A stretch of 64,000 bases of DNA from Rhodococcus oxybenzonivorans (GTDB lineage Bacteria; Actinomycetota; Actinomycetes; Mycobacteriales; Mycobacteriaceae), in the NCBI RefSeq assembly GCF_003130705.1, contig NZ_CP021354.1, forward strand, positions 4,898,001 to 4,962,000, written 5' to 3'. Both the position numbers and the translations under genes were made by a program. Each line of letters opens with the position of its first letter. The first letter of the stretch is position 1. The notes below the pieces were generated by a model. That model saw only the letters and a program-made list of their open reading frames with translations. It was not told where the DNA came from and did no database searches. Below, piece by piece: positions 39,000 to 48,273 of the stretch.

Positions 39000-40217
39000 C
39001 TACAGCGGGTCGCGGGACACGGGACAGGACATACAGCGCGGCCCGCCGCGGCCCGACCCCAGTTCGGAGCCGGCGATCCGCAGCACCTCGATGCCCGATG
39101 CTTCGAGGCGGGCGTTGGTCTCGGCGTTGCGCTCGTAGGCGACGACGACGCCGGGGGCGAGCGCGAGGGTGTTGTTTCCGTCGTCCCACTGTTCGCGTTC
39201 TGCGGTGACGTTGTCGAGTCCGGTATCGATGACCCGCAACTTCCCGATGCCCATGGCGTCGGCGGCAGCGAACAGGAAGGGGTCGGCCCCCCGGATGGAC
39301 ACACCCTTGTCCTCGCGGTGAATGGTGAACGCCGACAACGTGTCCTGGATGACGGGGTACATCACGACCGCGTCGTGGTCCACCATGGTGCAGACGGTGT
39401 CGAGATGCATCGACGCCCTCGACTGCGCAATCGGCACCACCAGTACCGTATGGGCGAGCTCGTCCTCGAATACGCTGCGCGCCAGTGCCTCCGCACCGGC
39501 CGGGGTGGTGCGCTCCCCGACCCCCACGGCGACGACACCGGGCGCGAGCAGCAGGACGTCGCCGCCTTCGACGGGGGCGGTGTGTGATTCGTAGGCGCGC
39601 CGGGCGCCACGGAACCGCGGGTGGTGCGCGTAGATGATGTCGGTGAGCGACGTTTCCCGCACACGCGCCGGTAAGGCCAGCGAGGTGATGGCCACCCGCG
39701 GGCCGATCCAGACCGACGAATCCCGGGTGAACAGCAGATTGGGCAGCGGGTCGATGACGAAGTCGCCGCCGTGATGCATGCGCCGGACCAGCGACGCACT
39801 GCTCGCCGCGACCGGTAGTTCGTCGAAGGTCATGCCCGCGGTGAGAATGGTGGACAGGTCCTGGGCCGGCACACCGCGCAGGTGGGTGGCCAGTTCCTGG
39901 GCGAGCGTATGCCCGAGTTTGCGGGGATCCACCGCAGCACCGATCCCTTGCATGCGCGCCGCACCACTGGCGGCGAGGGTCTCCGTGAGCAGTGCGGACA
40001 ACAGCAGTACCTCGACACCCCGGCTGCGCAGCACGTCGGCGAACGCATCGTGTTCCTCCTGCGCGCGGTCGACCCAGGGCAGCCCGTCGAAGAGCAGTTG
40101 GTCGTTGTTGCGGGGCGTGAGCCGCTTCAGTTCGTCGCCGGGCCGGTGTAGAAGGACGGCACGAAGCTGCCCCACTTCGGAGTTGGCTCCCAACGGCGCA
40201 GAACCGGACGCGTTCAT
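39000..40217 (-). CDS. arcA: Arginine deiminase
   Basis: A 405-aa guanidino-group hydrolase converting arginine to citrulline and ammonia. Visible motifs are '[13 protein letters not shown]', '[12 protein letters not shown]', '[12 protein letters not shown]' (substrate-binding) and the catalytic Cys in '[12 protein letters not shown]' at the C-terminus. Length and layout match Rv1001 and other ArcA proteins. No arcB or arcC lies nearby, so a full ADI pathway is not encoded here. Convergent with arsC. Confidence 0.95.
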   Translation of the reverse strand: MNASGSAPLGANSEVGQLRAVLLHRPGDELKRLTPRNNDQLLFDGLPWVDRAQEEHDAFADVLRSRGVEVLLLSALLTETLAASGAARMQGIGAAVDPRKLGHTLAQELATHLRGVPAQDLSTILTAGMTFDELPVAASSASLVRRMHHGGDFVIDPLPNLLFTRDSSVWIGPRVAITSLALPARVRETSLTDIIYAHHPRFRGARRAYESHTAPVEGGDVLLLAPGVVAVGVGERTTPAGAEALARSVFEDELAHTVLVVPIAQSRASMHLDTVCTMVDHDAVVMYPVIQDTLSAFTIHREDKGVSIRGADPFLFAAADAMGIGKLRVIDTGLDNVTAEREQWDDGNNTLALAPGVVVAYERNAETNARLEASGIEVLRIAGSELGSGRGGPRCMSCPVSRDPL

Positions 40218-40322
40218 GCCTAGACGGTAATGCGGCAGGGCCCCGTAGGCACGTCAAACACTCCGCCGCCGAACACGTCACAGCGTGCCGGAGCGAGTAG
40301 CGTGAGACGGCGGAGGTAACTC

Positions 40323-40844
40323 ATGGAGGAAGAGTCGAGGCGATCGACTGCGACGGCCGGTCCACCGGTTTCGGCGACCGCTGCCGGACCGGCTGTGCCA
40401 CCTGCCTTGGCCCCGTTCGCGGGACGGTGGGTGGGAGCCGGCGAAGGTGCCTATCCCACGATCGACGACTTCGGCTACACCGAGGAGATCGAGTTCACGG
40501 CGAGCGGTAAGCCGTTCCTCGCGTATCGGTCCCGGACGTGGGCAGCCGACGACGGGCGTCCGTTGCACTCCGAGTCCGGTTTCCTGCGGCTCGTCGCCGA
40601 GGACGAGGCAGAACTTCTCCTTGCCCAGCCCACCGGTTTCGTCGAGATTCATCGGGGCCAGATTCGGGAGGGCACCATCGAGTTGTCGATGTTGTCGCTG
40701 TGCGCCTCTCCGGATGCGAAGCCGGTGCACAGTGTGCGGAGGAAACTGTCGGTGCGCGGTGGCGACCTCACGTACGACCTGTGGATGGCGCACGGTCCCA
40801 CTCCGCTCACCCACCACCTGCACGGTCACCTCCGCCTCGACTGA
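40323..40844 (+). CDS. Nitrobindin-like heme protein (FABP-like, DUF1794)
   Basis: A 173-aa beta-barrel protein with 'APFAGRWVGAGEGAYPTID' (GxWxGxGxG family motif), 'YTEEIEFTASGKPFLAYRSR' and a C-terminal 'LTHHLHGHLRLD' containing the likely heme-ligand His. Nitrobindins bind ferric heme and scavenge peroxynitrite or NO. The N-terminal 28 residues are low complexity. It is 33 nt upstream of a SoxR-like regulator on the same strand, a pairing that fits oxidative and nitrosative stress. Confidence 0.85.
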   Translation: MEEESRRSTATAGPPVSATAAGPAVPPALAPFAGRWVGAGEGAYPTIDDFGYTEEIEFTASGKPFLAYRSRTWAADDGRPLHSESGFLRLVAEDEAELLLAQPTGFVEIHRGQIREGTIELSMLSLCASPDAKPVHSVRRKLSVRGGDLTYDLWMAHGPTPLTHHLHGHLRLD

Positions 40845-40877
40845 CCTCGAGTATTGTTCGGGTATTCCTGGTGAAAG

Positions 40878-41357
40878 GTGCCCGATGTGGAGATGCCCGA
40901 ATGGAAAGCCAAGGAGCTCACACCCGGCCAGCTGTCGGAGCGCAGCGGTGTGGCGGTGTCCGCTCTGCACTTCTACGAGCGTGAAGGCCTCATCAGTAGT
41001 CGCCGCACCAGCGGCAACCAGCGGCGGTACCGTCGGGACACGCTCCGGCGGGTCGCGTTCATTCGCATCGCCCAGCGGGTGGGAATACCCCTCGCCGAGA
41101 TCCGGGACGCCCTTGCCACTCTGCCGGAGGGCCGGACGCCGACCCGCAAGGATTGGGAGAGGTTGTCGACGCGGTGGCATGCGGACCTGGATCAGCGAAT
41201 CGAGCAACTGGTCCGCCTACGCGACAACCTGACGGGGTGCATCGGGTGCGGATGCCTCTCGCTGGGCAGTTGCGCGATCGTCAACAGTCACGATCGACTC
41301 GGTACTGCAGGGCCCGGGGCGCGGACGCTCGACGTCGAGCTGAACACCTGCCCCTAG
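40878..41357 (+). CDS. soxR: SoxR-like MerR-family redox regulator
   Basis: A 159-aa MerR-type regulator with an N-terminal HTH ('[20 protein letters not shown]', '[20 protein letters not shown]'), a dimerisation helix and the [2Fe-2S] motif '[12 protein letters not shown]' (about residues 119-130). SoxR senses redox-cycling compounds through its cluster. Start is either GTG 40878 (used here) or ATG 40893; neither has a strong ribosome site. The gene follows the nitrobindin gene closely. Confidence 0.9.
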   Translation: MPDVEMPEWKAKELTPGQLSERSGVAVSALHFYEREGLISSRRTSGNQRRYRRDTLRRVAFIRIAQRVGIPLAEIRDALATLPEGRTPTRKDWERLSTRWHADLDQRIEQLVRLRDNLTGCIGCGCLSLGSCAIVNSHDRLGTAGPGARTLDVELNTCP

Positions 41358-41365
41358 GGACGTGG

Positions 41366-41860
41366 TCAGCTGTCGCCGAGCCACTTCTCGATGGCATCGC
41401 GGTCTTGACCCACCATGTCGCGGACGAGCTTTTTGATGAGTGATTCGATCTGACCACCGACCAGGGGGATCTTCACCTCGACCGACCCGATGAGCTCCAA
41501 CACCGAGCCTTCTCCCGACGCACGGAGCACCGAGGCACACTCGATGCGGACCGGAATGCCGGTGGAACTGCCGCGAATCCGTCCGTCGGCCCGGTTCCCG
41601 TCGAGAGGTCCCCATTCGTCGGCGCGTTCGACCCTCAGCTCGCCCGAGACCACTTTGCGGACCAGCCCGGGAAGCGAAGAGGCACTGATGCTGTCGCGCA
41701 TCGTCGCCGTCAGGGTTCCGGGCCCGCCGCTCTCGTCCAGGGTCAGCTTCTCTGGTGCCTCTTCGAACCGGTGCCGCCAGAACACCGGGTCGGTCAGCGT
41801 CGCGTGGACGCGGTCCACGGGGTACCCGATGTCTTCCGAATATTCGAAGCGTTTCGCCAT
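41366..41860 (-). CDS. DUF2505 protein
   Basis: A 164-aa protein resembling the SRPBCC-like DUF2505 family of mycolata ('KRFEYSEDIGYPVDRVHATL', 'RHRFEEAPEKLTLDE', 'KIPLVGGQIESLIKKLV'). The fold forms a hydrophobic ligand pocket. Function is unknown. It converges on soxR with an 8-nt gap. Confidence 0.8.
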   Translation of the reverse strand: MAKRFEYSEDIGYPVDRVHATLTDPVFWRHRFEEAPEKLTLDESGGPGTLTATMRDSISASSLPGLVRKVVSGELRVERADEWGPLDGNRADGRIRGSSTGIPVRIECASVLRASGEGSVLELIGSVEVKIPLVGGQIESLIKKLVRDMVGQDRDAIEKWLGDS

Positions 41861-42034
41861 GACGGCAGCCTACGACAAGCGCACTCGTCGAGCAGGGGTG
41901 TGAAGGCGTCGCCCGCGCCCCATCACCGAGCCGAGTCCGGGCCAATCCGTCGAATCAGGGGTGTGAACTACGCGTCGGGTCCACACTGGAAAAGCACCAG
42001 TTGAGGCAACTCGATCAACCGAATGAGGGTGGGC

Positions 42035-43489
42035 ATGGCCGATGGCGAACCGCTGATACCACCGAGTGCCGTCGACGTCGATTTCTCCGACATCGCCTGG
42101 GGAGCGGACCGTACAATGTCCGACTTCGAGACCGGGATGTGGCGGATGGAGGAGGTACAACCGAAGCTGCGTTCGCCGATCGTCGCGGTCGATGTACTCG
42201 ACGGACCGCCGGACTGGGACCGGTTGGTGCGCGCGCACGAGTGGGCCTCACACATGGTGCCCCGGATCCGGATGCGCGTGGTCGAGCCCACGCTGCGGCT
42301 GGGTAACCCGATGTGGTCGGTCGACCCGGAATTCGACCTCGACTATCACCTCACCCGGGTGCGACTACCCGAACCCGCGACGTTCGACCACGCCCTGCGG
42401 ATCTGCCGGCGGATGGCCACCGAACCCTTCGATCGAGCCCGGCCGCCGTGGAGCGCCATGCTGATCGAGGGCCTCGACGACGGTCGCGCCATCTACGTGG
42501 TGAAGACGCATCACAGCATCACGGACGGTCTCGGCGGTATCCAGTTGATGACGCTGCTGCACAGCAGACGTCCCGAGCCGTCACCGGACAAGCCGGACCG
42601 CCCGCCACCTCTGCCGGAGCGGATGTCGGGCGGCGGTGCGTTCTTCGAGCAGACGCTCGGGAACGTTCGCCGGGCGCCGGGTCGACTCGGTGGCCTGGTA
42701 CGCGGCGCCACTCGCACGGCGATCACCGCCGTCACGAACCCGATCGGGGCGGTCACCGACGTCGTCGGTTACGCCAATTCGATCCGCCGGGTGGTCACTC
42801 CTCCCCCGGCCACCGGCTCACCGTTGTTGCGAGACCGGGGCCTCGGCCGCTGGTTCGGCGTGCTCGAGGTAGGCGTCGACGAGCTGAGGTCGGCTGCGCA
42901 CCGAGCGGAAGGATCACTCAACGACGCCTATATCGCTGCCCTGCTGGGTGGATTCCGGCGCTACCACGAGTCCTTCGGCCACGACATCGACACGATCCCG
43001 GTCGGCATGCCGGTCAGCCTGCGGGCGGCGTCGGATCCGACCGGAGGGAATCGATTCGCCGCAGCACGCTTTGCGGGACCCGTCGGTGAGGTCGACCCGA
43101 TCGAGCGGATCAAGAAGGTACGCGCGATCGTCCTCGGTTTACGGCAGGAGCCGGCGCTCGGCCTCCTCGACTCTGCGGCGCCGATTCTGGTTCGGATGCC
43201 GACGGTGGTGCTCGCGAATTGGTATCTCTCCCAGTCGAGCGGTCTCGACCTGCAGGCCAGCAACGTCGCCGGTGTACCGGTGCCGGTCTACCTCGCAGGG
43301 GCCCGGATAGAGAGGATGTTCCCCTTCGGTCCCGCACCGGGTTGTGCCGTCATGGCCACACTGGTCTCGCACGTCGGCACGTGCTGCATCGGCGTCAATC
43401 TCGACACCGCCGCGGTGACCGAACCGGCCCGTTTCATGATGTGCCTACAGGAGAGCCTCGACGACATCGTCGAACTCGGCCGTGGATGA
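42035..43489 (+). CDS. Wax ester synthase / diacylglycerol acyltransferase
   Basis: A 484-aa WS/DGAT with the catalytic 'HHSITDG' (HHxxxDG) near residue 158, an N-terminal WES domain and a C-terminal DUF1298 domain ending 'SHVGTCCIGVNLDTAAVTEP'. It makes triacylglycerol or wax esters from acyl-CoA, the main storage lipid of rhodococci. The ATG at 42035 follows GAGGGTGGG; an in-frame ATG at 42023 is also possible. It is followed by plsB and plsC genes, the same order as Rv2484c-Rv2482c homologues. Confidence 0.92.
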   Translation: MADGEPLIPPSAVDVDFSDIAWGADRTMSDFETGMWRMEEVQPKLRSPIVAVDVLDGPPDWDRLVRAHEWASHMVPRIRMRVVEPTLRLGNPMWSVDPEFDLDYHLTRVRLPEPATFDHALRICRRMATEPFDRARPPWSAMLIEGLDDGRAIYVVKTHHSITDGLGGIQLMTLLHSRRPEPSPDKPDRPPPLPERMSGGGAFFEQTLGNVRRAPGRLGGLVRGATRTAITAVTNPIGAVTDVVGYANSIRRVVTPPPATGSPLLRDRGLGRWFGVLEVGVDELRSAAHRAEGSLNDAYIAALLGGFRRYHESFGHDIDTIPVGMPVSLRAASDPTGGNRFAAARFAGPVGEVDPIERIKKVRAIVLGLRQEPALGLLDSAAPILVRMPTVVLANWYLSQSSGLDLQASNVAGVPVPVYLAGARIERMFPFGPAPGCAVMATLVSHVGTCCIGVNLDTAAVTEPARFMMCLQESLDDIVELGRG

Positions 43490-43506
43490 ACGAAAGGACC
43501 ACACGA

Positions 43507-45762
43507 ATGGACGAGCAGACGACACGGCCACGCGTCTACCTCATCGAGTCGATGAGCGACATCGAGGAGACGACCCTGCGCGCGTGGCTGGACCGACAGG
43601 ACGGAAGCGACGGGCGTCCGCCGCAGGCCGTCCGCGTCTCGGGTGACGAACTCGCCGACGTGTGCCGACGCGAGGACGATCCCCTTCTGGTCCCGCTCCG
43701 GGTGGTGTGGCGGCCCAGGACCGACCAGCCCGAGGGCCTGCAGCGGGTGCGGGAGTCGCTTCTGCGTGATCCCCTTCATCCCGGCCCGAGCATGCAGCGC
43801 AAGATCCTGCGCCGGGAACCCGGCCGCTGCGAGGTGATCGAAGGCGCCCCGGCCCCCTTGAGCGATCTCCGCCGCCGGCTCGCCGAGAAGGGTGGCGGAT
43901 CGCTCCCCGACTTCGTACGCCGCCAGGCCGCACTGACCCTCGAGCGTGCCGAACGCTCCTTGCTGGGAACGCAATACAAGGTGTCGCGGTTCGTGGTCGA
44001 CGAGATGACCGACACCAGCCGGTTCCACACCGTCATCCACGAGCTGGCTGCGCGCCTGGACCTCCCCGCCTCGGAAGTCGAACGTCGCGCTCGGGGCGCC
44101 CTCGACGAGATGGTTGCCGCCCAGAGCCGACGCGCGATCGCGTTGTGGGATCAACTGGGCCGCTACTTCTCGCGTGCATACCGCCTCGACGTCGACACCT
44201 CGCGTCTCGACGAACTCCGCGAGCTGAACAAGGAATACTCTCTGGTATTCCTGCCCAGCCATCGCTCCTATCTCGATCCTCTGGTGCTGCGTCCCGCTCT
44301 CCTCGCGAACGACCTCCCGCTCAATCACGTGATGGGGGGATTGAACGTCAGCTTCTGGCCGATCGGGCCGATCAGCAAGCGCAGTGGCACCGTCTTCATT
44401 CGACGCAAGTTCGACGACGACGAAATTTACAAGTGGTCGCTGCGCGAATACATGCGCTACCTGCTCACCAAGCGGTTCAACCTCGAGTGGTACATCGAGG
44501 GCGGGCGCAGCCGTACCGGAAAGTTGCGGCCGCCCCGCTTCGGGCTCCTCACCTACTTGGCGAAGGCATTCCAGTCCAGTGGGATGTCCGATGTCTACCT
44601 CATTCCGGTCTCCCTCACCTATGACCAGCTGTACGAGGTCGGTGCGATGGCGGCCGAGGCCCACGGTGAGGCCAAGACGAAGGAAGGACTCCGCTGGCTC
44701 GTCGGATATGTGCGCGCCCAGGGGCAGCGGCACGGGGTGGCCCATGTCAATTTCGGCCGACCGATGTCGCTGGCGGAGTATCTCGGCCACGAGGACGACC
44801 TGCGCCTGGCCGTGCAGAAGACGGCGTTCGAGGTGTCGCACCGCATCAACGAAGTGACACCGGTGACGGCCACGTCGCTGGTGATGCTCGCATTCCTGGG
44901 TATCGAGGACCGTGCGCTCACCGTTCCTGAACTACGCGCCATCCTCGGACCGCTCGTCGACTACATCACCGTCCGGCGACTACCGACGGCAGGCGATGTC
45001 GACCTCACCAACCCCGAGGTCATTCGCACGGCGCTGCGCACCCACCTCGACTCCGGTGTGCTGCGCAGTTTCGACCGGGGCAGCGAGCGTGTGTTCTACC
45101 TCGGGCGGGACCAGCACCTCGTCGCAGCGTTCTACCGCAACAACACCATTCACTTCCTGGTGATGAGAGCCATCGCGGAAATGGTTCTGCGCGCCGCGGC
45201 GGACCAGCCGTTCGGAAACCCGCTCGAGGACGGGTGGGAGGAGGCGCTGCGCATCCGTGACCTGCTGAAGTTCGAGTTCTTCTTCAGCGACAAGGACGCC
45301 TTCCGCGACCAACTCCGGACCGAACTCGAGATCATCGACCCCCTGTGGCGGGAGAACATGCGTGACCCCGCGCATGCCGAGAAGCTGCTGTCGACAGCGC
45401 AGATCCACTTGGCCCACCGCGTCCTGCAACCCTTCCTCGAGGCCTACGCGGTGGTGTCCGATCAGCTGTTACGCACGCCTACCGACGAAAAGTTCGACGA
45501 GAAAGCATTCATCACCGAGTGCCTTTCGCTGGCCGAGCAGCGCCGGTTACGCCAGCAGATCGGAAGCCGGGAGTCGATCTCTGCCGAACTCTTCACGACT
45601 GCACTGAAATTGGCGCGCAACCGGGGCCTCGTCGAACCAGGTGCGGAGAATCTCGAGGCTCGGCGAATCGAGTTCGACGCCGAGATCCGCACCCAGGTCG
45701 ACCGGGTCCTGCGCATCCGGACCCTTGCTCACGACACCCTCGACCAGGTGGTGGGTGAGTAG
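43507..45762 (+). CDS. plsB: Glycerol-3-phosphate acyltransferase (PlsB type)
   Basis: A 751-aa membrane-associated acyltransferase catalysing the first step of glycerolipid synthesis. The motif I His is residue 252 ('PSHRSYLD', HX4D), motif II is 'GTVFIRR', motif III is 'WYIEGGRSRTGKLRPPRFG' and motif IV is 'VYLIPVSLTYDQLYE'. It resembles Rv2482c PlsB2 throughout, including the C-terminal 'RIRDLLKFEFFFSDKDAFR'. Start 43507 has GAAAGGA 10 nt upstream; an in-frame ATG at 43486 overlaps the previous stop. It feeds lysophosphatidate to the next gene product. Confidence 0.93.
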   Translation: MDEQTTRPRVYLIESMSDIEETTLRAWLDRQDGSDGRPPQAVRVSGDELADVCRREDDPLLVPLRVVWRPRTDQPEGLQRVRESLLRDPLHPGPSMQRKILRREPGRCEVIEGAPAPLSDLRRRLAEKGGGSLPDFVRRQAALTLERAERSLLGTQYKVSRFVVDEMTDTSRFHTVIHELAARLDLPASEVERRARGALDEMVAAQSRRAIALWDQLGRYFSRAYRLDVDTSRLDELRELNKEYSLVFLPSHRSYLDPLVLRPALLANDLPLNHVMGGLNVSFWPIGPISKRSGTVFIRRKFDDDEIYKWSLREYMRYLLTKRFNLEWYIEGGRSRTGKLRPPRFGLLTYLAKAFQSSGMSDVYLIPVSLTYDQLYEVGAMAAEAHGEAKTKEGLRWLVGYVRAQGQRHGVAHVNFGRPMSLAEYLGHEDDLRLAVQKTAFEVSHRINEVTPVTATSLVMLAFLGIEDRALTVPELRAILGPLVDYITVRRLPTAGDVDLTNPEVIRTALRTHLDSGVLRSFDRGSERVFYLGRDQHLVAAFYRNNTIHFLVMRAIAEMVLRAAADQPFGNPLEDGWEEALRIRDLLKFEFFFSDKDAFRDQLRTELEIIDPLWRENMRDPAHAEKLLSTAQIHLAHRVLQPFLEAYAVVSDQLLRTPTDEKFDEKAFITECLSLAEQRRLRQQIGSRESISAELFTTALKLARNRGLVEPGAENLEARRIEFDAEIRTQVDRVLRIRTLAHDTLDQVVGE

Positions 45763-47196
45763 ATGACTGATCTGCGCAGCCTCCACGATGCGATCGCCGC
45801 CGCCCCGCCAGGACCCGGAACGCTTGCCGCCTTCGACCTGGACGGGACTCTCATCAGCGGGTATTCGGCCAGTGTGGTCTACCGGGATCGTCTGCGGCGC
45901 TTCGACATCAGTGTCGCAGAACTGTTGCGCACCACCGGGGCCGCCATGGAGACCCGATTTCGGGGCGCCGATGTGAGCGGCCTGATGCGTATCGGCGTGC
46001 AGAGTCTGGCCGGGCGCATGGAGGACGAAATGCAGGAATGGGGGCAGCGCCTCTTCCGGCAGGAGATTGCCCGGATGATCTACTCGGAGGTCCGCGGGCT
46101 ACTCGCCGCGCACCGGCACGCGGGACACCAGGTGGTGATGGCCACATCGGCTACTCCCTACCAGGCGCAGTCGGTGGCCGAGGACCTCGCCATCGAGGAC
46201 GTCCTGTGTACTCGCCCCGAAGTCCTCGACGGCATGCTCACCGGTCAGCTGGCGTCCCCTCCGCTGTGGGGTCCGGCGAAAGCTGAGGCCGTGCGCACGT
46301 ACGCGGAACAGCACGGCGCAGACCTGAAGAGCAGCTTCGCGTATTCCAACGGTGCCGAGGACCTTCCGATGCTGACGTCGGTGGGTCATCCGGTGGCCCT
46401 GAATCCGGATCGGAAGCTGGCGGCCACCGCCCGGCAGAACGGGTGGCCTTCGGTGAATCTGCGGCCACCGCAGAGCGGCAACGACCCGGTGTCGATTGCG
46501 CGCACCACCACGGCAATCGGCGCGCTGATGGGCGCCGCCGCGTTCGGTGTCTCGGCCGGTCTGGTAACGAGGAACCGCCAGACCGCCGCCAACCTGGTCG
46601 GTAGCTTCGGCCCCGATATCGCCCTGGCAATCTGTGGTATCGGGCTGCGGGTGAGTGGCAAGGAGAACGCCGAAGCCGCACGACCGGCGGTGTTCATGTT
46701 CAATCACCAGAGTTCACTCGACATGCTGGTGGTCGGCAGCGTCATCCGTCACGACGTGACCGGTGTCGCCAAGAAGGAAGCCGCACGCGACCCCCGTTTC
46801 CTTCCCGTCGGTGCACTGCTCGACGTCGCGTACATCGATCGGTCGGACAGCGCGAAGGCCAGGGCCGCGCTGCAACCGGCGGTGGAGAAGCTGCACTCGG
46901 GCATCTCCATCGCCATCGCCCCCGAAGGCACGCGCACCCCCACTCCTCGTCTCGGCAAGTTCAAGAAGGGTGGGTTCCATCTCGCGATCTCGGCTGGGGT
47001 GCCGATCGTGCCGATCGTCATCCACAACGCCGGAGAGCTGATGTGGCGTAACTCGCTGGTCGCGCACGCCGGAACCGTCTACGTCGATGTGCTCGAACCC
47101 GTCCCCACAGACGGGTGGGATACCTCCGACCTGGACAAACACGTCGAGGAAGTCCGCTCCCTGTTCGACGAGTGCCTGCACGGCGGGCACCGCTGA
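45763..47196 (+). CDS. plsC: HAD phosphatase - 1-acylglycerol-3-phosphate acyltransferase fusion
   Basis: A 477-aa bifunctional protein. An N-terminal HAD-IB phosphatase domain ('LAAFDLDGTLISGYS', about residue 23) would dephosphorylate a phosphate ester, perhaps phosphatidate. A C-terminal PlsC domain ('FNHQSSLDML', HX4D near residue 315; 'AIAPEGTRTPTPRLGKFKKG') adds the second acyl chain. It is the homologue of Rv2483c. The ATG directly follows the plsB stop. With WS/DGAT and PlsB, one operon could carry the whole route from glycerol-3-phosphate to triacylglycerol. Confidence 0.92.
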   Translation: MTDLRSLHDAIAAAPPGPGTLAAFDLDGTLISGYSASVVYRDRLRRFDISVAELLRTTGAAMETRFRGADVSGLMRIGVQSLAGRMEDEMQEWGQRLFRQEIARMIYSEVRGLLAAHRHAGHQVVMATSATPYQAQSVAEDLAIEDVLCTRPEVLDGMLTGQLASPPLWGPAKAEAVRTYAEQHGADLKSSFAYSNGAEDLPMLTSVGHPVALNPDRKLAATARQNGWPSVNLRPPQSGNDPVSIARTTTAIGALMGAAAFGVSAGLVTRNRQTAANLVGSFGPDIALAICGIGLRVSGKENAEAARPAVFMFNHQSSLDMLVVGSVIRHDVTGVAKKEAARDPRFLPVGALLDVAYIDRSDSAKARAALQPAVEKLHSGISIAIAPEGTRTPTPRLGKFKKGGFHLAISAGVPIVPIVIHNAGELMWRNSLVAHAGTVYVDVLEPVPTDGWDTSDLDKHVEEVRSLFDECLHGGHR

Positions 47197-47299
47197 CAAG
47201 ATTTTCAGAAATATTCGGCTGGATGTAGAGAAACCGGAATGTGCTCCGTCCTCTTCGCGAAAGGCGTCACAATGGGCGCCACGAGATGAGGAGAAAACA

Positions 47300-47704
47300 A
47301 TGCCGAAGTTCATGCTGCTGCAGAACTACGAGGGCGGGCCCGGGTGCACGGTGCCGATGAGTGATTGGGATCCGGCCGACATCAAGGCCCATATCCAATT
47401 CCAGCACGACCTCAATGCCGAACTCGCCGCCAACGGTGAATTGGTCGACGCGCAGGGCCTCGCCGGGCCCGACGCCGCGAAGCGTGTCACATTCGACGGC
47501 AGAAGCGTTCCTGTGGTGACGGACGGCCCGTTCCCCGAAACCAAGGAACTGCTTGCGGGATATCGCTTGATCGATGTGGAGTCCGAAACCCGCGCACTCG
47601 AGATCGCCGCGAAGGCCTCGGCCTCACCCGGACCGAACGGTGTCCCCATCCAGCAGCCGATCGAGGTTCGTCAGGTGATGGGCGCGCCGGACACCGACTT
47701 CTAG
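47300..47704 (+). CDS. YCII-related DGPF-domain protein
   Basis: A 134-aa YCII-like protein with the hallmark 'VTDGPFPETKELLAGYRLID' (DGPF) and 'MPKFMLLQNYEGG'. Such proteins are normally the partner encoded just before an ECF42-type sigma factor. Here that sigma factor is wrecked (next feature). GATGAGGAGA precedes the ATG. Function is unknown beyond this pairing. Confidence 0.88.
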   Translation: MPKFMLLQNYEGGPGCTVPMSDWDPADIKAHIQFQHDLNAELAANGELVDAQGLAGPDAAKRVTFDGRSVPVVTDGPFPETKELLAGYRLIDVESETRALEIAAKASASPGPNGVPIQQPIEVRQVMGAPDTDF

Positions 47705-48193
47705 GCGATCCGGCTCACCCGCGCCTTTACGCGATACTGCCCGACGACGGAGAGGTGGGTGGTCTGCTGGCGCTGATGCTTCTCACCGATGCCCGCCGCC
47801 CGGCACGCACCGGTCCGGAGGGTGAGCTGATCCCGCTCACCGAACAGGATCGCACCCTCTGGAACAGCGACTTGATCGCCGAAGGCCAGCGGGTGGTGAT
47901 GGACGCCGTGGCCGGAGGGGCGGTGGGCCAGTACGTGCGATTGAACCGCGCCGTCGCTGCGGCCATGGTGCACGGTCCGGCCACCGGAACTGGCGATGCT
48001 CGAAGAGCTCGACGGCCCACTCCGTGGGCACTACCGGCTCGATGCCGTCGGCGCGCATCTCCTCGACATGGTCGGGGACACTCGATCGGCGGCGGCGCAC
48101 TACCGTGCGGCGGCGCGCCGCACCACCAACGTCCCCGAGCACCAGTACCTTGCCGCGCAGGTGGCCCGGCTCGGTGTCGCTGAATCGGGCTGA
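47705..48193 (+). pseudogene. ECF42-type sigma factor, truncated and frameshifted
   Basis: Only the C-terminal extension is left: 'GGLLALMLLTDARRPARTG', 'EQDRTLWNSDLIAEGQRVV', 'GQYVRLNRAVAAAMVHGPA', then after a 1-nt shift near 47988 'LEELDGPLRGHYRLDAVGAH' and 'RAAARRTTNVPEHQYLAAQV', ending at 48193. This is the TPR-like (DUF6596) tail of DGPF-linked sigma factors. The DNA-binding sigma2 and sigma4 regions are absent, and the remnant starts immediately after the DGPF stop codon. Confidence 0.8.
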
Positions 48194-48273
48194 GAGAGCA
48201 CTGCATACAGCCCTCGCGCACAGCCCACCCGAATCGCCTCGCCAGAATCGCGACAGGTGGGCACGATGGACGA

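Noticed and set aside
43288..44841. 517-aa minus-strand frame opposite plsB
   Set aside because: PlsB catalytic motifs lie on the plus strand. The opposite frame has no recognisable domain.
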